From Viola odorata (taxonomy: Eukaryota; Streptophyta; Magnoliopsida; Malpighiales; Violaceae): DNA of 64,000 nt. How positions within the stretch are numbered: the stretch's first letter is position 1; the number at the start of each line of letters is the position of its first letter. This document shows, piece after piece, positions 54,236-64,000 of this stretch. Position numbers and translations under genes: made by a program. The DNA is taken from contig OY829545.1 of NCBI GenBank assembly GCA_963691705.1, positions 12,105,893 through 12,169,892 of the forward strand, written 5' to 3'. The notes beneath the pieces were generated by a model that was not told where the DNA came from, made no database searches, and saw only the letters and a program-made list of their open reading frames with translations.

Positions 54236-56257
54236 AAAATAGTAAGTCATAGCTTTTATTTTGTGGTGATAATTAACAATATAAGTAATATTTTATTTTT
54301 AAAACTGTGTATTTTTTTTCTCTTTTATTTAACTTGTGGGTTAAAAGAAATTACAAATACAAAAAGTTGATAATGAGACTAAAAAATACTTTATTCTCAC
54401 CGATTCACATTAATTATAAGAAATCCTATTGATGAGTTTCGTACGTCGGTTTATGGCACCACGGGGTCCTTAAGATTATTATTTTCATTTTAGTTGGTCC
54501 CTAACGGTGATTTTCGTTCAAATTGGTCCCGAACGTTAGCTCCGTTAGCCGCCGGGATCCCGATTGGCCGTTATCTATAATATTTTAATATTAAATTCAA
54601 AAAAATGTACAGTACCCGATCCCACGTGTCAGAAAATCTGACATCTTATCCTAAAAAATCCCAAAATAATGTTTTTTATTAATTATTTTAAAAACTAAAT
54701 TAATTTCTCAGAGTTTTATTTTTTATATACTTTTGTTAAGTACTTAATTAAATTTCAATTTCACCAAAACTAAATTAATTTCACCATTATTCCCTCTCTC
54801 TGCTCATCCAAATCAAACCCAGCCGATACCTCCAAATCCAAATCGTCTCAAATCAAACCCATCACCAACCCAAATCAAACCCAGCCGATACCTCCAAATC
54901 CAAATCGGCTCAAATCAAACCCATCACCAACCCAAATCGGCAGCAACACACCCAATCACCACACAGTGCCAATCGCCGACCGGACACCACAAACACAACA
55001 CAGTGCCACTCTGACGAAAAAAGAAATGGAGGGTTGACCTTTTATGTGGGGGAATTTTATGAATTTTTGAAGATGTACAAAACAGTGGTGTATAAAGGAG
55101 AGGAGTTGCTGGGTGAGGTTGAATATACCCCCAGCAGCAAAAGCATGAAGAGGAAGAACAAGAGCAAGAGAGCAGCAACTACGGCAAGACGACGATGGGG
55201 AAGAAGAGAGTGATAGATGAGATGTTGTTGACGAAGCAGGAAATAAGGATTAACCAAATCCCAAATTCTTCTTTTTTATTATTTTATTTTATAATAAGGA
55301 TTAGGAGTGGATTTGGCTGTTTACCCGACGGATAAGGAGGGGATTTGGTTGGAATTTGGGAGGATTTGAGAGATAGGGTTTTTTGGATTTGGGATTGGGA
55401 ATGATCGGGACGGGAATGAATCTTTAGATTTGGGAATGAGATTCAACGTAAACGACTCGTAACTAGGCGAATGGAATATTTGGAATCTTAATAATTTATT
55501 CTTTTTATTTTTTTTAACTTAAATTTTATTAATTTATTTTTTGAAAATAATTAATAAAACTGTTATTTTCAGATTTTGTTAAATATTTAGAATTTTAATA
55601 ATTTATTCTTTTTATTTTTTTAACTTAAGTTTTATTAATTCATTTTTTGAAAATAATTAATAAAACTGTTATTTTCAGATTTTGTTAAATATTTGGAATT
55701 TTAATAATTTATTCTTTTTGTTTTTTTTAATTTAAGTTTTATTATTTATTAATTAATTTATTGAAAAAAATAAATAATTAATAAAACTAATATTTTTAGA
55801 TAAAAAGAAAATCAGAAATCAGAAAAATATGACATGTAGGTCCCAGTCGTCAGATGCTTTTTCAGTTTTAATAATAAAAAATTGAAAGATATCTTTGTTA
55901 GGATTTCTTCGTTATCTTCGTTATGTCAATAAGGACCCTTGGTGGCTAACGTGGCTAACGTTCGGGGCCAACTTGAACGAAAATCACCGTTAGGGAGCAA
56001 CTAAAATGAAAATAATAACCTTAAGGATCCCGTGGTCCTATAAACCGACGTACGAAACTTATCAATAGGATTTCTTATAATTAATGTGAATCGGTGAGAA
56101 TAAAGTATTTTTTAGTCTCATTATCAACTTTTTGTATTTGTAATTTCTTTTAACCCACAAGTTAAATAAAAGAGAAAAACAATACACAATTTTAAAAATA
56201 AAATATTACTTATATTGTTAATTATCACCACAAAATAAAAGCTATGACCTACTATTT
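54236..56257. mobile_element. DNA element with inverted arms of about 320 bp (Mutator-like or foldback)
   Basis: 54236-54557 and 55938-56257 are reverse complements with only scattered differences (for example GGTTTATGGCACCACGGGG against GGTTTATAGGACCACGGGA). Arm ends read AAAATAGTA(A/G)GTCATAGC. The AT-rich flanks hide the TSD. The interior (54558-55937) has two copies of CCAGCCGATACCTCCAAATC (54822 and 54884), short minus-strand ORFs without motifs, and tandem repeats. No transposase, so non-autonomous. Confidence 0.8.
55481..55800. repeat. Tandem repeats of 106-108 bp, nearly three copies
   Basis: AATTTTAATAATTTATTC or a variant starts units at about 55483, 55591 and 55697; each contains AATTAATAAAACTGTTATTT or a variant. 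It lies inside the long inverted-repeat element. Confidence 0.85.
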
Positions 56258-58563
56258 TATTATTATTATTTTACTGGGTAATTTTGTTCGAGTTTTGTTG
56301 GGCCTAAACAGTATGGGACCTAAATATTCTATATATGCCATTTTTTATATTAATAATGTAAAGAAATATAAAATGAATTTTTTTTCTATATGACCTAAAA
56401 AATTAGTCTAATTCATAATATCAGACCAATAATAGATGGAAGAGAATCATATATTATTGGTTAAATGATACACGTGCATCACATTTCGACAAAAAACAAA
56501 GCCTATGGACCTTTTGTAATTCAAATCATTCACATGCACTTGTTTAAAATATAGAAAGTTTAATTTTGTACAATCATTCCGGCAACCACAAAAAAAAGGA
56601 CAATTACAACCAAAAAATTCCGAAAAATTGAATATTTTCAGAAAAATAAAATGAATTGACCCTGGATAATAACAAAAGATTTGCGATATGATGATGATCA
56701 TATTAATTTCATTTAATAATTTAATCTACCGCTTTGTAGTCTGCAGACACCGAAAAATTCCTCTGGTTGCTTGCTACATCAGTATAAGAGACCTTAAGTG
56801 TCACCCGAGTAAGAATAGTGTCCTATATATAAGTAGAGGGACTCAATGTATTACTTATGCTAAGTTGAGAGACTCAATCTGTCATAAAAAATGTAAGCCT
56901 ATCAAAGGTTTCTTTTAATCTTTGGCTGGCCCTCCCTTTTATTTTAGGTTTTTTTTTAAAATTTTTGGCAGCCTTCCCTTTTATTTTATAGTTGATAGAA
57001 AGTCTTGTCGGTTTTTAATATAAGTAGATTAGTAGTTGTTTATTTTTTAATAAAAGTTGTTGGTATAATTGATATTTTATTAAAAGTTTATTGATTTAGA
57101 TTTTTTGAGTAAAAGTTGATTCGTATGAAGTATTTTTCTGATCTATTTTTGACGCAATGTATTGATGTGTGTTTCCCATTAATGTAGCCCGATCGTTGAT
57201 AAGCAACGGTTAATTTGTGGTTTGTCAATTAATGTGATTCGATTAAAATTATCTCGGAGCGGAAAGATCGACAATTTACATATTTCGTCCCTATACGTCT
57301 CACTAAATAATGTGAGATTCATCATCGAGATTACTTCAATCATTTCCTATATCAATGGTGGGAAAACCGTAATATTTTAATTTGGTTCAATTTTGTGTGA
57401 AAATTGGATTTAACCAGACGGTTTACATGCCTAATTAGAGCAAGAAGTTAACCCCCCGACTAGAAATCGCAAAGAAACATGTAGCAGCTACAGAAATCAG
57501 AACCCAATCCAGCTGGCTGGCTAGTATAATCCCTCCCACACCCTAACCAAAAATCTACCCTAACTTGCTGCCCTTACGGTCCCAAATCCCATCTTCATGA
57601 TCCAATCCAGTTGGCTGGCTAGTATGCATTAATTGCTACCTAACACTGAAATGCTACTGTCGGAGAAATAAAGAAATAAAAGTCACTCGACACTCTTTTA
57701 ATGGAATGATATTATCCATTTTTAGGTTGAGCCCGCACGTTTTCACAAAATGTCTCATTCCATTAAGAAGATCTATTCCTTTTATATTTAGTCTTTATTT
57801 CTCTTTTCTTTCCGATGTGGGATTTTGGTTCGCACACCTCAATAATCTCCCCCTCGAACTAAGTACCACAAAGCTCACAACTTAGGCTCACCAATCTCCA
57901 CTTGAACGAAGTGCCAACGAGCCCACCACTAGGGCCCAACAATCTCCCCCTCGAACTATGTACCACATGACCTGGTCTAAAAGGCTCATCGGGTACACTT
58001 TCCAGCTCGACCTAGAGATTCACCGCACTTATTCTTGTTCGGACCGAAAATCCACCATACTTTTCCAACTCGGTCCGGAAATTCACAGCGTACCACCCAC
58101 ATTAAAACCCATTACGCAAATCCAACCGAACTTTCAGCTCCGCTATCATTTATTGTGAATAATTGATCTTATTTACTTTCAACTTCCTGAACTCGATCAC
58201 AATATAACTAAGGCCCACAAAGTTGGCCATGATATATATAGCATTTGTTTCTTTTCTTTAATTATTTTGAAATTTGCGATATGATGATGATCCCATCCAT
58301 TTCATTTAATAATTTAATCTACCGCTCTCCAGTCTGCAGACGCATATCCGCCAGCAGGGATGAAAAGAAAAGGAATTGTTGTATCTTAAGCTATCCAGTA
58401 GTAACTTAAAGAAATATTATCGACTCGTTGTTAGTATAGGCTGGGGGCAAACATAAAGACGTCCCAAAAATATATATATCATAAAAACAAAGAAGCATTG
58501 AAGTGTGATGAATTACAAAAAAAAGGTTTGAGTAGTTAAAACGAAAGGAGCTGGTCATTTGTG
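56258..58563. other. Intergenic between inverted-repeat element and HISN6
   Basis: No gene supported. A 70-bp direct repeat (56681-56750 and 58273-58342) begins TTGCGATATGATGATGATC and ends GTCTGCAGAC. A 30-bp phrase, CCAATCCAGYTGGCTGGCTAGTAT, occurs near 57505 and 57601. 57780-58100 holds TGTGGGATTTTGGTTCGCAC and repeated AATCTCCCCCTCGAACTA, typical of a dispersed plant repeat. Confidence 0.6.
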
Positions 58564-61500
58564 TTAAATCAAAGAAAAGTGAGCAAGACACTGCATCAAG
58601 ATGTCTGTGTGTTCAGGCTTTCCGACCGAAATTCGAATAAAACCCTTTAATTCTTTGTTATTGTAGTGCCGGACCATCACCCCCATGTTCGCAAGGTCAG
58701 CCTGCAAATTTAAGTTCGTCACCATAACAATCTCGTACTATTTGATCCTAATTGCTATGCGAATAATGCAATGCACCTAGTTTTATAAAGTTATAAGAAA
58801 TCACCAGTATACTGCAATTTAGTATCTGATCTTCATCTCAAATTCTCAACTTACCTAAAACAGGGAAAGTTACTATAGATGGAAAACATCACAGGAACGG
58901 CTAAATCATAACTCCTGAGAATTCTACTACTCGCCCTTTGTAATGAAAGCTTGGAGGTGCTTTTCCCAGCGGAATTTGGAATTCAAGCTTATCTAATTCT
59001 AGGTTTGATGGTTCACTAAAATGGTTTAATCGTTAGGACTACTAAAATTTAAGATGTGAAACAAGTTTATCCAGCAATCCCGAGAATTCAAAACAACGAT
59101 ATGCACCTCTCTGGCATCTGTTTGCGACTCCAAGGAAAAATGAAAGCAAAATCAACTAAAATAGATGCACAATGTAATTGCATCATAATTGGCAAGCTAA
59201 ACCTGAGTTGATACCAAAACAAGAATATTGGAATAAAGTTTTTCTTTAACCATATATAAACACAAGTACACCCAGAGCCAACCACTATTGCAATAGGTGT
59301 AAATTGCAACTGCAATACAGAAAATATGCATACCTTGAGCTTCTTTGGGTCCATTCCTGATTTGACCTCACAAAGAATGAAATTTGAATAGCTAGGAAAA
59401 GGTCTGAGAAATGGCACTTCCTTCAGAAGCCCATAAAGCCTCTCCCGCTCTTGTATCAAAGCATCTTTCACATGCTGTAAAGATTTCCAGTAGCATTTAT
59501 CAAAACCTTAATTGGGAAGGTAATTTCGGCACCAGATTATATGAGCACCACATAAAGCACAAGATTATTAAGAAAATACAACCTCTAGATAGGTAGAGTC
59601 CTGCAGTGCTGCACATGCGGAAACTTCTGCAGCAACAGAGACATTATAAGGCTGCTTAGCTCTCCAAAGATGCTCAATAATGCTCAATGGAAATGCTCCA
59701 TATCCAACCCGAAGTCCAGCTAAACCTGCAACGTTATTTGTTTACAAGGTAAGATCCCAGGGAATATCGGTCCTAGACTACCAAACATGTTAACCAAACG
59801 AGGAAAGATGACAAAACTGAGAAAAAACAAGATGAAACAAGCCAGGGATTTTGAAACCTCAACGGCAAACTGCAATGCAATAAATCCAGAGACATCGTCC
59901 CCTTCAAAAAATAAAAAACCAGAGACATCAAAGTCCAAAGAAGATTCTAGAAAAGTTCTGTCCTGTAACAGCATGCAAGGTGTTTAAATAGTAGTGTTCA
60001 AAACTCACTTTTGGCATAAGTGACGGGCATTGGACATTGTTTCATGAAAATTCTATATAGTATGAGGCAAGAATGAGTGAAATACAATGCAGGTTGCCTA
60101 AGATCCATGTAAGCATAATATTCAGCCAGAATAAATTGACTTTCTATGACAAACACAGGAGCGTATCACCAAAAAGCTAAACAGCTATTGTCCAAATTTT
60201 TCTTCCTTCCAATTCGATATAATATCAAAACAAAGTAGGGAGAAAGAATACTCATTTTACACGATTTAATGCCCAACCCTTTGATAATTCTAGATCAATT
60301 AGAACAGATTGAGACAGTAGTAATCCAAATGCAAGACAAAGTGAAGTTTTTATATGAGTAAGGACTTCATGAAAGATATGTTGACAAAATGGTAATTTTC
60401 CACAGATAGATTACTCTTCCGCCAACCTAGAAACCATGAACATACCAGCTCTTTTGCTAAATGTCTGTAGAACAATTAAGTTATCATGCTTCTTCACCCA
60501 TGTCATCTTGGATTCCAACCCTGAAAACTCAATATATGCTTCATCCAGCACCACCAAAATTGGAAGCTTGAGGATCTTCAAGAGATCTTCATCATTGATA
60601 ATACTGACATGCAACAAGAACATGCAAATAACATAGATCAGAAAAGAATCTAGAAGTTCCAAAGATTACAGTGCACAGTCTCAGAATTCTAAGCATAGGC
60701 CCCAAGACATGTAGCCTAATCACATCAAAGTCAATCATAGAAACATGAGGCATCTGTCAATTGCAACAAATGGAAATTGAGTTCTGACAGAAAATTTATC
60801 AAGCTAAGACCATTTTCGCAAACATCATGGCAACCACAAACTAAACATCATAGTCATTACAGGTCCATGTCAGTAAATTGATTATTTCATGAACAAACCC
60901 TTGTGCATAGGATACCCTTTTCCATAAACATCATGGTGACTGTGTCAAGCACCAATGGACTAGCTTTTAGTGAGCACTGTAATTTCAACAATACTCATTA
61001 ATCCTCTGTTTGACAAGGGCCACAGAGCAGCCCTTCTTAAGAGAGAGCCATAACTAAATCTGCACGATAACTAAACATCTGAATATTAAAGATGGGCGGA
61101 CATTAGCCTTTCTTACGAAATGCCCCATTATGAAGGTAGGGGCAAAACAAAAAAGCAAGAATGTTAATCATGCGCAACTGTGAATAAAACTCAGGACACA
61201 TCAGAGACCTATAATTTGGTCATAATAATCACATTGAAATGAAAGGTCAAGGAAACAACCAAAAAATAACCTTCCATCTGGATTGTTTGGTGATGTCAAA
61301 AAAATGCATTTTGGTTTCTCCCGTCTAACAGCATCAACAATGAGATCTACATCAAGACTAAAATCTGGCTTTCTCATAACTGCAGATTAAAAAATAAAGT
61401 CAAGAACGTATGGCCAGCATCTGAAGAATTCAGGATAGACTCCAGAATATCTTGACCTTCAAATAAAACCATTAAGATAACTGTAATATACAGCAATATT

Positions 61501-62132
61501 CAAGATGAGATAAAAAGAACGTCCAAAAATATAAGAACAATAAAAGTATTTTTACCCTTAACGACAAGTGCCCCATTAACTGCAGCATCAAATTCATACA
61601 TTGTAAAAGTTGGAGGACAGTCCACAATTTTGTCATCAGGATCTAATGTACATCTACCAAATGGTGAACCAAATTCATACATTAAAGCCAGGAGATGCCT
61701 ACTAATACTATCTAAATAGAGAGTTGATACTGTATATAATGACAAATCAATATCTACCCTCATGATTAGATCAATGAGCTCATCTGCGCCACATCCTACG
61801 AGAATGTGATCTGATTCAAGGCCTGAATCCTTAGCAAGGGCCTCACCCAGTTGACGACTTGCAGGATCAGGATATATATAAGGGAACTTCAAAGACCCTA
61901 GAGCTTCAGCTACCTACAAACAACCTGATAATGTATTTAAAGAAACAAAGAAAGAGTGCCTGCTACAGAAACAGGCAGGTTTTATATCATCTCATTAATG
62001 AACCAAAGAAAAATTTCATGGCATGATAATCAACGTTTAACATCTTACCCCGGGAGGTGGACCATATGGGTTTTCATTTGCATCTAATTTAACAATATCC
62101 TCAGGCTTTCTTCCAAGCTGAGCTGATAAGAC
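58564..62132 (-). CDS. HISN6: Histidinol-phosphate aminotransferase, eight 3' exons (5' end outside window)
   Basis: Exons on the minus strand: 62049-62132, 61758-61913, 61556-61653, 61271-61379, 60446-60603, 59583-59725, 59334-59474, 58564-58701 (TAA). All introns shown are GT-AG. Motifs in order: [95 protein letters not shown] (Lys of SKRAG binds PLP), [31 protein letters not shown]. The enzyme transaminates imidazole acetol phosphate to histidinol phosphate in plastid histidine synthesis. The transit peptide and first exon(s) are not in the window. All exon phases agree except between 61758-61913 and 61556-61653, where the canonical GT leaves one extra base. Confidence 0.93.
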
Positions 62133-62758
62133 CTACAGAGGAGGCAAAGTGGAAACTAAGTCGTTTACACAAGTAAATGCTGATTGAAATGCAGTGAGAG
62201 GGCCTTCCTCAACATCAACAACAACCACACAACATATAAGTTATTTGATTGACTTGCCTATTTCCAAAGTCATTCAACCACTAACAAAAGATCTACTGAA
62301 TCATACGATGCATATAACTGTATCACACAGAATAAAACTATTGTGTATTGTAAGCTCAAACAAGATGTTTGGACTAGAACATAAGCCCCTCTTAACATTC
62401 AGCAGATTGCAAAAAACTTTATCACAGGAACTAATTGTAACATGTTGCATGGAAAATGATAGATATTCTCAAATCTGCAATTTAATCTTAAATCCAACTG
62501 TAGAGTGTAGGAAATGCATGGAGCAATGAACAGTAGCAAATGCTAACATCCATTGGAAGTTAGGATTTCCAGTGTAGATGGTAACTAACACCATTCATAT
62601 ATAATGTCAAAAAATTATCAATCACATATAAGCCAACCAAGCCACTAAAAGCATTATAAATTCTTAGAGGTGCTAAGATATGTACATAAACAATTTAATT
62701 TACCAACAATTATTAACTAGTGAGTGTAACAAAACCCAATGATTAAAATATGGGATAA
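62133..62758. other. HISN6 intron sequence (presumed)
   Basis: No exon for the N-terminal part of the aminotransferase was found on the minus strand here; AT-rich. Confidence 0.5.
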
Positions 62759-64000
62759 AACAAATTTTGGCATCTGAACTATAATTGTTTGACTCATTTG
62801 GCACCTCTATTTTTTTTTTGCTTTAAAAGGCACCTGAACTCTTTACAAATGACACATTTGGTACTCAGCACTAACGTCGTCCATCGCAACCGTTATCTCG
62901 CTGACGTGGCATGCCACGTCATAATTTTTAAAAAATATATATAATTAATTTAAAAAATTCAGAAAAAATATAATTAATTTAAAAAATTCAGAAAAATAAT
63001 GTATTAATTTAAAAAATCCAAAAAATACTGTAATTAATTTTAAAAATACAGAAAATTAATATATTTCATTTTAAAAAATTTTAAAAATACTATAATTATT
63101 TTTCAAATTCTGAAATATAATATAATTAATTAAAAAAATCAAAAAAATCAAAAAATAATATAATCTAATAGTACATGTCAAATAATTAAATGAAAGATTT
63201 CTTTTTTCTTTTTTCTTTTTTCTTTTTTCTTCTTTCTCCTCCAAATCGCTTCCAATCATCCAAACCCGTCCCAAAATTCCAATTTCAACAACAAATTCAA
63301 TTTCATCACCCTTTCCCTCAATCGGATCGGCCTCCCACCACGATCAGCCACCATCGCCGCCCTTCCCACCCCCTCTGCCTCCAACGCCAACCACCTCTAC
63401 CACCAAAATAGTTATCTTTGCTTTAGACTACGCCCTTCCCACCCCCTCTGCCTCCACAGGAAGAGGTGGAGGAGAAAGAAGAAAAAAGAAAAAAGAAAAA
63501 AGAAATTAAAGAAAAAAGAAATTATACTATTAGAATTAATTATATTATATTTCAGAATTTTTAAATTAATTATACTATTTTTCTCAAAATTTTAAACTAA
63601 TTATACTATTTTTTTGATTTTTTTAATTAATTATATTATATTTCAGAATTTGAAAAATAATTATAGTATTTTTTTAAATGAAATATATTAATTTTCTGTA
63701 TTTTTTAAATTAATTACAGTATTTTTTGGATTTTTTAAATTAATACATTATTTTTTTGAATTTTTTAAATTAATTATATTATTTTTCTGAATTTTTTAAA
63801 TTAATTATATTTTTTAAAAAAATTATAACGTGGCATGCCATGTCAGCAGCACTATGACGTGGCATGCCACGTCAGCGAGATAACGGTTGCAATGGACGGC
63901 GTTAGTGCTGAGTACCAAACGTGTCATTTGTAAAGAGTTCAGTTGCCTTTTAAAGCAAAAAAAAAATAGAAGTGCCAAATGAGTCAAACAATTATAGTTC
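62759..64000. mobile_element. Giant hairpin (foldback / long-TIR) element, right end at window edge
   Basis: 62759-63160 and about 63600-64000 are inverted copies. The left arm starts AAACAAATTTTGGCATCTGAAC-like sequence, and the right arm ends GAGTCAAACAATTATAGTTC. Arms include ACTCAGCACTAACG/CGTTAGTGCTGAGT and AT-rich AATTAATTTAAAAAATTC runs. The loop (63160-63600) has TTTTTTC and GAAAAAA runs facing each other and a duplicated CGCCCTTCCCACCCCCTCTG (about 63358 and 63430). No transposase. Confidence 0.85.
62902..62921. promoter_or_regulatory. 20-bp perfect palindrome with two bZIP-type ACGT cores
   Basis: TGACGTGGCATGCCACGTCA; an identical copy is at 63855-63874 and a decayed one at about 63827-63845. 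TGACGTGG/CCACGTCA are G/C-box hybrid sites for plant bZIP factors. Regulatory role not shown. Confidence 0.45.

Noticed and set aside
1..64000. tRNA, rRNA or microRNA genes
   Set aside because: I looked for cloverleaf-like and rRNA signatures and saw none I could support; the long hairpins are transposon arms.

Overview
This window is nuclear DNA of a flowering plant. It has spliced genes, plant TATA boxes, Ty3/gypsy elements of the Tat and Athila lineages, hAT-type and long-inverted-repeat DNA elements, and a chloroplast-type histidine-biosynthesis gene. A three-domain precursor of kalata/varv-type cyclotides at 51571-52194 (minus) points to Violaceae, probably Viola. That is a family-level inference, not a species call.

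Layout. (1) 1-12637: a decayed Tat-lineage retrotransposon in minus orientation. Its gag-pol (7927 to 3083) has lost the RNase H region. An intron-containing antisense ORF (2-2102) and five tandem repeats lie beyond the end of pol. A probable very long 5' LTR (8014-12637) contains two small unknown plus-strand ORFs and a 50-bp minisatellite. (2) 12638-46983: a nest of Athila elements. An old Athila gag fragment (E0, 12638-14717) is followed by element E1 (plus strand), which has an intact 1862-residue gag-pol and an Athila envelope-position ORF. E1's 5' LTR is split by a complete, young, minus-strand Athila (E2, 16067-27823, TSD ATGCC, nearly identical LTRs). Next comes a non-autonomous Athila derivative (E3, internal region 38666-42196), whose 5' LTR is split by a solo LTR (36797-38542, TSD TCTAG). 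E3 sits in the 3' part of another Athila (E4, 43971-46983). (3) 46984-48227: the kinase end of an LRR receptor-kinase pseudogene, directly abutting the last Athila LTR. (4) 48228-58563: AT-rich, MITE-rich DNA with the cyclotide gene, a fragment of a style-cell-cycle-inhibitor-like gene, a 661-bp hAT MITE with an 8-bp TSD, and a 2-kb element with inverted arms of about 320 bp. (5) 58564-62132: eight 3' exons of histidinol-phosphate aminotransferase (minus); its 5' exons lie beyond the right edge, and a giant hairpin element (62759-64000+) sits upstream, presumably in an intron.

The functional host content is small: the cyclotide precursor (secretory-pathway defence peptides) and the HISN6 gene (plastid histidine synthesis). 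The rest records nested retrotransposition, ectopic recombination and decay, with several disabling stops explicable by C-to-T change. The most interesting items are the cyclotide precursor with its unusual third domain, the Tat antisense gene, the non-autonomous Athila with its own ORF, a dispersed near-palindromic 12-mer across the Athila nest, and a one-nucleotide splice/frame anomaly in HISN6.
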